A stretch of DNA of 57,050 nucleotides from Methylobacterium frigidaeris. GTDB lineage: Bacteria; Pseudomonadota; Alphaproteobacteria; Rhizobiales; Beijerinckiaceae. The notes below the pieces were generated by a model. It searched no databases. It was not told the DNA's origin and saw only the letters and a program-made list of their open reading frames with translations. The position numbers and the translations under genes are program-made. This document shows positions 36,741-44,311 of the stretch, one piece after another. The stretch spans positions 1 to 57,050 of the forward strand of contig NZ_BPQJ01000043.1 in NCBI RefSeq assembly GCF_022179185.1, written 5' to 3'. The stretch's first letter is position 1. Each line of letters starts with the position of its first letter.

Positions 36741-36853
36741 CGGCAGCCCCGCGCGTCCCACCGGGCGCGATCATGACACGGGCGGGCGACCTGCCGGAAG
36801 GCATTCCGAACGCCCACTCCCTCCTCCTCTCCGCGAGCCAGAGCGTGACGCGT

Positions 36854-38251
36854 ATGTCCGATTCCACATTGCCCACCTTCGACACCGTGATCCGCGGGGG
36901 CACCGTCGCAACCGCGAGCGACGTCTTCTCCGCCGATCTCGGCATCAGCGACGGCCGGATCACCGCGATCGGCCTCGATCTCGCCCCCGGCCGGCGGGAG
37001 ATCGACGCGACGGACAAGCTGGTGCTGCCGGGCGGGGTCGACAGCCACGCCCATATCGAGCAGCTCTCGGCCTCCGGGCTGATGAACGCCGATACCTGGG
37101 AGAGCGCCACCCGCTCGGCGGCGCTCGGCGGCACCACCAGCGTCATCGCCTTCGCGGCCCAGCATGTCGGCATGGATCTGGCGAAGGTCGTCGAGGATTA
37201 CACGGCGCTGGCTCGGGCCGGCGCGGTGATCGACTACGCCTTCCACCTCATCATCGCGGACGCGACCGAGAAGGCGCTGACGCAGGACATCCCGGCGCTG
37301 GTGCAGGCCGGGCATTCCTCGCTCAAGGCGTTCATGACCTATGATCGCCTGCGGCTCGCCGACGAGGCCTTGCTCGACCTGATGGCGGCGGCCAAGGAAT
37401 CGGGCGCGCTCGTCTGCGTCCACGCCGAGAATCACGGGCTGATCGCCTTCGCGAGCCGGCAGCTGCTCAAGGAGGGCAAGACGGCGCCGAAGTACCACGC
37501 CGCCAGCCATCCCCGCCTGTCAGAGTCGGAGGCCTTCGAGCGGGTGGTGCGGTTCTCGCAGTTCCTCGACCAGCCGGTGATGATCTTCCACGTCTCGACG
37601 GAGGAGGGCGCCGCGATCCTGCGCCGGGCCCGCGGCGAGGGGGCCAAGGTCTATGCCGAGACCTGCCCGCAATACCTCTTCCTCACCGAATCCGACCTCG
37701 ACCGGCCGGGCCTGGAGGGGGCGAAGTGGATGTGCTCCCCGCCCCTGCGCGAGGCCCGCGACCAGGAGGCGCTGTGGCGCGCCCTCGATCTCGGGGACCT
37801 CCAGACCGTCTCCTCCGACCACGCGCCCTACCGCTACGACGAGACCGGCAAGCTCAAGGCGGGCCCCGGCGCGACCTTCAAGGAGATCGCCAACGGCATG
37901 CCGGGCCTGCAGATGCGTCTGCCGCTCCTGTTCGACGCCATGGTGTCGGGCGGGCGGCTCGGCCTGCGGAAATTCGTCGAGATCACCGCGACGGCGCCGG
38001 CCCGGATCTACGGCCTCGCCAACAAGGGCTCGGTGGCGGTGGGCCAGGATGCCGACCTCTGCCTGTGGGATCCTTCACGGCGCGTGACGCTCTCGGACGA
38101 GATCGTCGAGGACCGCACCGGCTTCACGCCCTATGCCGGCCGTACGGTGACCGGCTGGCCCGAGACGGTCCTGTGCCGCGGCCGGGTCATCGTGGAGGGT
38201 GGCGCGGTCACGGCGGAGGCCGGCAGCGGCGCGCCGATCAGCCGAGGCTAG
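36854..38251 (+). CDS. hydA: Dihydropyrimidinase/hydantoinase
   Basis: The 465-residue amidohydrolase has all metal-centre residues: His65 and His67 (VDSHAHIEQ), the carboxylated Lys158 (SSLKAFMTYD), His190 (CVHAEN), His246 (FHVSTEEG) and Asp322 (SSDHAPYR). It opens cyclic diamides such as dihydropyrimidines and hydantoins to N-carbamoyl acids. The product would feed the D-carbamoylase encoded upstream. I chose ATG 36854; an in-frame ATG at 36773 adds 27 residues with no family match, and neither has a strong Shine-Dalgarno. The hicAB remnant and the racemase separate it from the rest of the cluster. Confidence 0.88.
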   Translation: MSDSTLPTFDTVIRGGTVATASDVFSADLGISDGRITAIGLDLAPGRREIDATDKLVLPGGVDSHAHIEQLSASGLMNADTWESATRSAALGGTTSVIAFAAQHVGMDLAKVVEDYTALARAGAVIDYAFHLIIADATEKALTQDIPALVQAGHSSLKAFMTYDRLRLADEALLDLMAAAKESGALVCVHAENHGLIAFASRQLLKEGKTAPKYHAASHPRLSESEAFERVVRFSQFLDQPVMIFHVSTEEGAAILRRARGEGAKVYAETCPQYLFLTESDLDRPGLEGAKWMCSPPLREARDQEALWRALDLGDLQTVSSDHAPYRYDETGKLKAGPGATFKEIANGMPGLQMRLPLLFDAMVSGGRLGLRKFVEITATAPARIYGLANKGSVAVGQDADLCLWDPSRRVTLSDEIVEDRTGFTPYAGRTVTGWPETVLCRGRVIVEGGAVTAEAGSGAPISRG

Positions 38252-38322
38252 CCGTCGGAACATCCGACGGGCCTCCCGGTTGCGCCAGCGGGGCCATGCT
38301 CGCCCCCAGCATGGAGGCCCGC

Positions 38323-39306
38323 ATGACCGACCTGCACAACGCCGTCGTGGTGCTCACCGGCGCCTCGAGCGGCATCGGCCGCGCCGCCGCCCTGGCCTTC
38401 GCCCGGCGGGGCGCCCGGTTGGTGCTGGCGGCGCGCCGCCGCGACGCCCTGGAGGAGGTCGCGGAGGCCTGCCGGCGCCTGGGCGCGGAGGCGATCGCCG
38501 TGCCGACGGACGTGACCGAGCCGGAGGCCGTGCAGGCCCTGGCCGACGAGGCCGAGCGGGTCTTCGGCGGCATTGACGTCTGGATCAACAATGCCGGCAC
38601 CGGGGTGTTCGGCCCCTACCAGGACGCGCCCCTCGACCTCCACCGCCTGACCATCGCCGTGAACCTGTTGGGGGGCATGCACGGCGCCTACGCGGTCCTG
38701 CCGGTCTTCCGGCGCCAAGGCCACGGCACGCTCATCACCAACATCTCGCTCGGCGGCTGGGCGCCGGCGCCGTTCGCCGCGGCCTACACGGCGAGCAAGT
38801 TCGGGCTGCGCGGCTTCACCGCGGCGCTGCGACAGGAACTGCGCCGGCACCGGCACATCCATGTCTGCTCGGTCTTCCCGGCGATGATCGACACGCCCGG
38901 GCTCGACCACGGTGCCAACGTCTCGGGCAAGCGCATCGATGCCGGCCCCTTCGTCTACGCGCCCGAGGACGTGGCCGAGGCCTTCGTGCACCTGGCGCGC
39001 CATCCCCATGACGAGGTCGCGGTCGGCTGGCCGGCCCGGGCGGCGCAGGCTGCCTACGCCCTCGCGCCGGGCCCGACCGAGCACCTGATGGGCATCGCGA
39101 TCCACCGCGCCCTCGACCGGGCTCGGCCGGCACCGGTGACCCACGGCGCACTGCGCGCGCCCCTCGACGATCGCCGCAGCACGAGCGGCGGCTGGCGCGC
39201 CCGGCACGGCGTGCCCTCCGCCCGGCGCCTCAGCACCGGCCTCGGCCTCGCTCTCGGGGCAGGCGCACTGCTCCTCGCCGCGAACGCGGCGGCGAGGTCG
39301 CGGTGA
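38323..39306 (+). CDS. SDR-family oxidoreductase with C-terminal membrane tail
   Basis: The 327-residue protein is a classical SDR: TGASSGIGRAAALAF cofactor motif, INNAGTGVFG, Ser in NISLGGW and YTASK. After the catalytic domain (to about 250) comes a 75-residue extension ending in a hydrophobic helix (LGLALGAGALLLAANAA), suggesting membrane anchoring. It resembles SDRs annotated near stress or lipid genes, but the substrate is unknown. ATG 38323 has GGAGG five bases before it. It follows the hydantoinase by 71 bp and could be read from the same transcript. Confidence 0.85.
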   Translation: MTDLHNAVVVLTGASSGIGRAAALAFARRGARLVLAARRRDALEEVAEACRRLGAEAIAVPTDVTEPEAVQALADEAERVFGGIDVWINNAGTGVFGPYQDAPLDLHRLTIAVNLLGGMHGAYAVLPVFRRQGHGTLITNISLGGWAPAPFAAAYTASKFGLRGFTAALRQELRRHRHIHVCSVFPAMIDTPGLDHGANVSGKRIDAGPFVYAPEDVAEAFVHLARHPHDEVAVGWPARAAQAAYALAPGPTEHLMGIAIHRALDRARPAPVTHGALRAPLDDRRSTSGGWRARHGVPSARRLSTGLGLALGAGALLLAANAAARSR

Positions 39307-39506
39307 CGGACGTCGTCGCGATGACAGCGGGCCGTTCATCCCCTGCTCACTCCCGCCGGGCTTCATGGACCGGGCTCGCCGAATCGGATTAAGCTCGCGG
39401 CCTGGATCAAGGAGCCACCCCACTGCCAATTGCCGAACCGACGGCCCCGGCTTCGTCCTTCCAGGCCGCGCCGGCGCAGGCGTCACGTCGCAGCCGGTTC
39501 TGGAGC

Positions 39507-40511
39507 GTGATCCAGGCGACCGAGTCCCTGCGCGCACGGCCCTGGCTCGGCGACCTCGTGGCACTCGGTGCCACGGCCGTCGCCCTCGGCGTGCGGCTGG
39601 CCGTCGACGACGTGCTGCCGCCGGGCTTTCCCTACCTGACTTTCTTCCCGGCGGTCATCCTCACCACGTTCTTCTGCGGGCTGCGCGCTGGCATCACCTG
39701 CGCGACGTTGAGCGGGCTGTTCGCCTGGTACTTCTTCCTGCCGCCGAGCATGGGCTTCATCGTCTCGGCGCAGTCCGCGCTGGCGCTGGCCTTCTACGTC
39801 TTCATCGTCGCGGTCGACATCGCGCTGATCCACATCATGCACACGGCGAGCGCGCGGCTGCGCCGCGAACGCACGGTCACGGCCGGGCTCTACGAGCAGC
39901 AGCGGACCATGTTCCAGGAGCTGCAGCACCGGGTGGCGAACAACATGCAGTTCGTCGCCGCGCTCTTGACCTTGCAGAGGCGGCGGGTCGGCAACGACCC
40001 TCAGGCGGCTCTCGCCGCCCTCGACGAGGCGCGGGTGCGGCTCGAGACGATCTCGCGCATCCACCGCCGGCTCTACGACCCGGGCCGAATCAGCCTGCCG
40101 GTCGACCAGTACCTGCAGGAGCTCTGCACCGACCTCCTCGACGCGACGGGCGCCCGCAACATCGTCTGCCTGGTCGATGTCCCCCCGGTGCGCTTCGACC
40201 TGACGCGGCTCACCACCCTGTCGCTCCTGATGGTCGAGGTGGTGACCAACGCCCTCAAGCACGCCTTCCCGGACGGCGCACCCGGGACGATCACCATCCG
40301 CCTGGAGGCGACCACGCCGGAGCGGATGGCGCTCACCATCGCGGATGACGGGCGGGGCATTCCCGCCGGATTCGATCCCGAGACGAGCCGCAGCCTGGGC
40401 CTGCGCATCGCGCAAGGGCTGGCGGCCCAGCTCGACGGCACGCTCACCTATGGGGGCGGGGCCGGCACGGTGGTGCGGCTGGACTTCGCCGCCGCGTCGC
40501 CGACGGTCTAG
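39507..40511 (+). CDS. HWE/HisKA_2 sensor histidine kinase with DUF4118 membrane domain
   Basis: The 334-residue protein has an N-terminal four-helix membrane region like DUF4118 (about residues 15-115, with FPYLTFFPAVILTTFFCG). A short linker precedes a HisKA_2 dimerisation helix whose phospho-acceptor His is in LQHRVANNMQFVAALL, then an HATPase with VTNALKHAF and DDGRGIP. The partner regulator is not adjacent. GTG 39507 has a poor ribosome site. A strong AAGGAG at 39409-39414 is followed in the same open frame by CTG 39423, which would add 28 residues, so the true start may be non-canonical and upstream. Its TAG overlaps the stop of the MAPEG gene. Confidence 0.87.
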   Translation: MIQATESLRARPWLGDLVALGATAVALGVRLAVDDVLPPGFPYLTFFPAVILTTFFCGLRAGITCATLSGLFAWYFFLPPSMGFIVSAQSALALAFYVFIVAVDIALIHIMHTASARLRRERTVTAGLYEQQRTMFQELQHRVANNMQFVAALLTLQRRRVGNDPQAALAALDEARVRLETISRIHRRLYDPGRISLPVDQYLQELCTDLLDATGARNIVCLVDVPPVRFDLTRLTTLSLLMVEVVTNALKHAFPDGAPGTITIRLEATTPERMALTIADDGRGIPAGFDPETSRSLGLRIAQGLAAQLDGTLTYGGGAGTVVRLDFAAASPTV

Positions 40512-40906
40512 GCGAGACGCAGCAGCAGCACCAAGGCGGCGACGATCAGCACCGCGACGGTTGCCAGGATGCCGCCGCCCCGGCAGGCATATTGCCGGGG
40601 AGAGTTCGCCGGCGCCGTCATGCCGAACGGGTGCAGCACCCGGCCGACCAGCAGCACGAGGAGGAGGCCGTGCACCAGGGCCCGGCTCGCCCCGTGCGCC
40701 TCGAGCAGGCCGACGAGGAGCAGGATGAGCGGCACGTACTCGGCGAAGTTGGCTTGGGCGCGGGAGCGGTGCAGCAGCACGGCATCGCCGCCATCGCCGT
40801 GCAGCACGTTGGCGGAGAGGCGCCGGGCCATCACCCAGCCGGAGAGCCCGGCGAACAGGAGCGCCAGCACGGCCCCGTAGGCGGCGGTCAGCGACGGGAA
40901 CACCAT
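40508..40906 (-). CDS. MAPEG-family membrane protein
   Basis: The 132-residue protein has four predicted helices and the MAPEG pattern RSRAQANFAEYVPLILLLVGLLE, which carries the conserved glutathione-side Arg, Asn and Glu. MAPEG proteins are membrane glutathione transferases or peroxidases. ATG 40906 is preferred to TTG 40912, as GAAGGAAG is too close to the latter. Its stop shares the palindrome CTAG with the stop of the opposite-strand kinase. It lies 30 bp after the catalase-like gene, suggesting a peroxide-defence pair. Confidence 0.85.
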   Translation of the reverse strand: MVFPSLTAAYGAVLALLFAGLSGWVMARRLSANVLHGDGGDAVLLHRSRAQANFAEYVPLILLLVGLLEAHGASRALVHGLLLVLLVGRVLHPFGMTAPANSPRQYACRGGGILATVAVLIVAALVLLLRLA

Positions 40907-40936
40907 GGCCAAGTTCTTCCTTCGTCACGCCTTCCT

Positions 40937-42010
40937 TCAGGCGCGGGTGGGTTCGTGAATCGGGCAGCCGTTGTGCCGGGCCCGGAAGCCGGCCGAGCAC
41001 GGATAGACGGCGCGGCGCGCCCGCATCACCGAGCCGAGGGGCCGGTGCGCCGCGATCCCGTGCCATGGGCTGAAGGCGAGGCCGTCATCGAGGCAACGGA
41101 CCTTCTCGTCGCTCCAACTCTCCTGCGGCGGGACGGTGATCCGGGCGACCGGCACGTAGGGGCTCTCGTGCTCCGGCCAGGGCTTCGAGGCGTCCTCGAC
41201 CGGCATCGTCTCGCGATTCGTGAGGAGCTGGGCGCGCAGCTCCCACACGCCCTCGTGGGCGGAGAAGAACGCCGAGACCGCCTCGCGCAGGCCATTCGGC
41301 TTGTCGTTGACGTCGAGCGACGCACCGGTCAGCGCGGTGAGGCCCGGCGAGACCGGGGCCACTGCGACCTTGGCGACGTAGCCACCCCAGCGTAAGGGGG
41401 CCTGGCTGTAGAAGGTCTCGCCGAGGATGTGCGTCTCGGGATGGCCGCCGAGGCTGATCAGCGTCGCGCTCTTGCCGCCCACCGCCTCAAGGGCGGTCTC
41501 GACGCCGCGGAGTGCCGCGGAAAGGACCGTCTTGAATACCTGCGGCGTATCGGTGGTGGCGGCCAGGAGCTTCAGGCTCTTGAGGAACGCCTTGGCGTCC
41601 GGCGCCGTGAAGGCGGGGGCGTTCGCCATCACGAAATCCTGGGCGTCACCCTCCGCCCCCGGCAGCCGCTCGCCAGGTACGCCGATCACCTTCACGGCAA
41701 GGCCGCGCGGGGTCGAGACGCTGTCGTTCAGGATGTCGCCAGGATTGGTCGAGAGCCGCAAGATCACGTCATACGTGCCCGGCGTCGCGAACAGGCCCTG
41801 CGCCAGCGATGGGGGAAGATCCGGCAGCACCGTGAACCGGCCGGTCAGGAGGCCATGGCTCTTGGCATGGACGCTGCGCACCGCGTGGCCGTAATCCTTC
41901 AGCGTCGTCTCCTGGATCGTCTCGAAGACGCGGATCATCTCCGCCTGCACCTCCTCTTCATCGGGATGCATGCTCTCCAGGGAGGGATCGAAGCGGATCG
42001 GCGCCTGCAT
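40937..42010 (-). CDS. Small-type catalase family protein
   Basis: The 357-residue protein is a heme catalase-fold protein of the short, SrpA-like type. The distal His is in SVHAKSHGLLTG, the segment VILRLSTNPGD matches the catalase core, and near the C-terminus RRAVYPCSAGFR fits the region of the proximal Tyr. It is shorter than monofunctional catalases (about 480), and such proteins often act as peroxidases. The start ATG 42010 stands at the left edge of a 457-bp gene-free stretch. It is transcribed with the MAPEG gene. Confidence 0.82.
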   Translation of the reverse strand: MQAPIRFDPSLESMHPDEEEVQAEMIRVFETIQETTLKDYGHAVRSVHAKSHGLLTGRFTVLPDLPPSLAQGLFATPGTYDVILRLSTNPGDILNDSVSTPRGLAVKVIGVPGERLPGAEGDAQDFVMANAPAFTAPDAKAFLKSLKLLAATTDTPQVFKTVLSAALRGVETALEAVGGKSATLISLGGHPETHILGETFYSQAPLRWGGYVAKVAVAPVSPGLTALTGASLDVNDKPNGLREAVSAFFSAHEGVWELRAQLLTNRETMPVEDASKPWPEHESPYVPVARITVPPQESWSDEKVRCLDDGLAFSPWHGIAAHRPLGSVMRARRAVYPCSAGFRARHNGCPIHEPTRA

Positions 42011-42467
42011 TCCGGGGTGTACCTTGCTCGTCTCGGGACGCTCAGGCGCGTCGCTGCGTCAGCGGCAACGGCGCCGCTCCGCTGGTGTTCCGTTGCGCTT
42101 CGATTCCCGTCGCGACGCTGCGGAGCGGCCCGGCATCGTGGTCATCTTGCCGCCGCGCCGAATCCGGGATGGAGGACGGGACGAGTCGCGCGCGCGGGAG
42201 AACCGAGCGGGAGAACCGATTAGTCTCCTTCGGCGTGTCAAAGGCGAAGCGCCAGAAAAATATCCTACAAGAACGGGAATCGGTAGTCGTATTATTCTAA
42301 ATCCTGGCACCTCTTTGGGAGGTGCGTTCATTGACGGCGAGGGCATCGCCCGGCTTGAATGTGCCCGGGGAGCGACACCGTGCGTGCAGCCGGATCTCGC
42401 GACCACACGCATCCCCTGCGAACCACCTAGCGGGCGCCGCTCGCCCCTCACCGAGGAGCCCTGTTCC
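42011..42467. other. Intergenic region before small membrane protein gene
   Basis: About 457 bp without a supported gene. A less GC-rich patch (42255-42325) contains a hairpin, GCACCTC-loop-GAGGTGC at 42307-42325, and is the likeliest promoter area for the small gene at 42468. The opposite end should hold the catalase promoter. Confidence 0.45.
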
Positions 42468-42611
42468 ATGCCCGCCGCCGTCAAGACCCGCACCCTGGTC
42501 GAGCGCAGCCGCTACCTGGCCTGGAACGCGCTGACGGTCCTCGTCTTCCTCATCCTGACAGCCTACGTGGCGCGGGCGGAGGAGGTGGTGCTCACCGCCA
42601 TCGCCGGGTAG
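42468..42611 (+). CDS. Small single-helix membrane protein
   Basis: A 47-residue product: charged N-terminus (MPAAVKTRTLVERSRYL), then one hydrophobic helix (WNALTVLVFLILTAYVA) and a short tail. The ATG has GAGGAG about 9 bases before it, and codon use is like that of the neighbours. I do not recognise the family. It is isolated, between a gene-free region and the end of repC on the other strand. Confidence 0.6.
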   Translation: MPAAVKTRTLVERSRYLAWNALTVLVFLILTAYVARAEEVVLTAIAG

Positions 42612-42745
42612 CTGGGTTCGGCTGATCCGACGCCTAAGGTTTCGCTCCATCGGGCACGATTCGGGGATCCCGGCTCGGATTGGGATGACGAAGGAGGGTT
42701 TGAACTCCGTCGACATACGCGAACAGGCTCTGGGTGGCCTGAGGT

Positions 42746-44041
42746 TCAGCCATTACGGGATCCTCCCGGGTGAATGGCGGTCGGGTTGAAGCGCGGTCGC
42801 AACGACGATCCGGTGAGCGGTCTCCGAATGTCCGATCCCGAGATCGTATTTCCCTGCTGCACCCGCCACAAAGCCATCACCATCGGCCAAGCTGAGAACC
42901 GCCCTGCCCGCGCCTTCTCGGTGAGGTCGCGCAGATAGGCACCCGGCACGGCGATCGCCGGCCCGCGCTGCAGGATGCCCGCGACCACGACCGCCGCCTG
43001 TTCCTCGCCCATCGCCTCGACCGCGGCGTTCCAGGCCAGCGGCGCGATCCCGAGGCTCGCCCGGGCCACCACGGCCGCACCGAGGAAGTCCCGCCAGTTC
43101 CCGACTCCGTGCCGGGCGTAGGCCACGATGTCGGGGCAGGCCTCGAGCACCAGCCCCAGTGGCAGGGCCCTGTTCGCCGGCACCACGCTGGCCGTCCGGG
43201 GGACCGCGACCTCGTCGTCCTGTCCCCGCAAACCCCGTTCAAGATTCTGGAAAGACTCAGGTTTTGAACTCTGATGGTGGCAGCCGGCCTGGGACTCACT
43301 GGCGTCCGTTTCTTGGAATTCGATCGAGTCCGCCAGGCACTTATCCACTGCGGCGCGCAAGGTCCGCAATCCCGTTGCGATCTCGGCCAGGACCGCGTTG
43401 CCGGCCGAGCGCGGCGGCATGGCGCCCGCTCCCTGCAACTGTGCCTCGATCCCGTCCCACGCGCCGCTCAGTCCCGTCTCGCGGGCGAACGCGACGATCT
43501 TCCCGATGTCCCGGCGCAGGAGCGAGATCTCCTCGCGCAGGAGCGTCCGCGCCTTGGCGGCGGCCCGCACCTCGGCGGCCAGCGCCTCGAATTCGCTCGC
43601 CCGCGCCACCAGAGGCGAGAGGTCGAAGCCGAAGGCCTGCTCGATATGCCCGCCCTCGCCGCGCCGGGCGTAGCGCTTGCCGTTGGGGCTGTCGCGCCGG
43701 ATCACCAGGCCGGCCTCGACGAGCTGGCTCAGTGCCCGCCGGAGCGTCGTCGGCGACGGCCCGTGCGCCCGCACCGACAACTCGCGGTTCGAGGGGAAGA
43801 CCACGAGGTCGGGCCCCGGCGTCAGGGCGGTCCCGGGATGGAAGCTGAGGAGCGCCGAGAGCACGGCGAGGGCCCGGTCCCCGAGGCCGAGGCGCTGCTT
43901 GGCCTCGGTCAGGTGGCGGAATGTGCGCCACTTGTGGCTGACGGTCTCCTCCGGGCAGGCTTTAGCCGCCGCCTGCGCTGCCATCATGGCGAGCGACAGC
44001 GGCCGCCGCCCGAAGGGCGTCGATGGTTGGGTCTGGGTCAT
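42746..44041 (-). CDS. repC: Plasmid replication initiator RepC
   Basis: The 431-residue protein is a RepC of the alphaproteobacterial repABC family. Recognisable parts are WRTFRHLTEAKQRLGL, the winged-helix segment ALLSFHP…LVVFPSNRELSVRAHG (two parts) and STLRR-like SPTTLRRALSQLVEAGLVIRRDSPNGKRYARR in fragments, all in the first 150 residues. The C-terminal half (about 290-400) has the conserved RepC end domain with ACPDIVAYA and WRDFLGAA. Length is typical. Start ATG 44041 is preferred to GTG 44092. It is downstream of repA on the same strand; repB, normally between them, is absent. RepC binds its own coding region to start replication. Confidence 0.88.
   Translation of the reverse strand: MTQTQPSTPFGRRPLSLAMMAAQAAAKACPEETVSHKWRTFRHLTEAKQRLGLGDRALAVLSALLSFHPGTALTPGPDLVVFPSNRELSVRAHGPSPTTLRRALSQLVEAGLVIRRDSPNGKRYARRGEGGHIEQAFGFDLSPLVARASEFEALAAEVRAAAKARTLLREEISLLRRDIGKIVAFARETGLSGAWDGIEAQLQGAGAMPPRSAGNAVLAEIATGLRTLRAAVDKCLADSIEFQETDASESQAGCHHQSSKPESFQNLERGLRGQDDEVAVPRTASVVPANRALPLGLVLEACPDIVAYARHGVGNWRDFLGAAVVARASLGIAPLAWNAAVEAMGEEQAAVVVAGILQRGPAIAVPGAYLRDLTEKARAGRFSAWPMVMALWRVQQGNTISGSDIRRPLTGSSLRPRFNPTAIHPGGSRNG
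43230..43340. other. Candidate replication origin inside repC
   Basis: Within repC this stretch is clearly less GC-rich than the rest (runs such as CAAGATTCTGGAAAGACTC). In repABC replicons oriV lies in an AT-rich part of the repC coding sequence (known); the location here is inferred from base composition and position only. Confidence 0.4.
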
Positions 44042-44094
44042 GGCTGTGCCTGTCGTCAGGCAACAGAAAAGGGTTCGCCGAATCGGCGCCACGC

Positions 44095-44123
44095 TTGACA
44101 GAATGTGCCGGATTTGATTCTCT
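44095..44123 (+). promoter_or_regulatory. Candidate promoter of the antisense ctRNA
   Basis: TTGACA at 44095-44100 is a perfect -35 box. GATTCT at 44116-44121 is a weak -10 at 15-bp spacing (ATTCTC at 16). It points away from repC toward repA, the direction expected for a repABC ctRNA promoter. Confidence 0.5.
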
Positions 44124-44126
44124 CAG

Positions 44127-44184
44127 GCTGCCAGGCACTAAGAGAAGGGCTTCCGGGGCGTCGCTTCGGGGGCCTTTTTCTTTT
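44127..44184 (+). ncRNA. Candidate repABC-type antisense ctRNA
   Basis: Just upstream of repC, on the strand opposite to repC, a perfect TTGACA is followed by about 55-60 nt ending in a GC-rich hairpin and T-run. Known ctRNAs of repABC replicons are short (about 45-60 nt), lie in the repB-repC gap, are antisense to the repC leader and end in such a terminator. Position, direction, size and terminator all fit. The 5' end is an estimate. It would limit RepC expression and copy number. Confidence 0.6.
44148..44184 (+). terminator. Rho-independent terminator of the ctRNA
   Basis: Arms 44148-44159 and 44163-44174 pair over 12 positions (with G-U pairs) around a 3-nt loop, followed directly by TTTTTCTTTT. 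This is the clearest intrinsic terminator in the window. Confidence 0.75.
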
Positions 44185-44311
44185 GCCGGATCGGTCCTTT
44201 CCAGGTTCGAGTGAGTGGAACCGCCGTGAGGCGGGATTACGCGTCGCCGCGTGAGCGGGAACTCACTGGGCGGCAGTCACCTGGGGCGGAACCCCGGGAT
44301 GAGGGAAGGGC

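Noticed and set aside
36381..36761. Intact 126-residue HicA or HicB protein
   Set aside because: The translation switches from HicA to HicB in mid-domain and loses frame before the HicB tail, so it is a remnant, not a gene.
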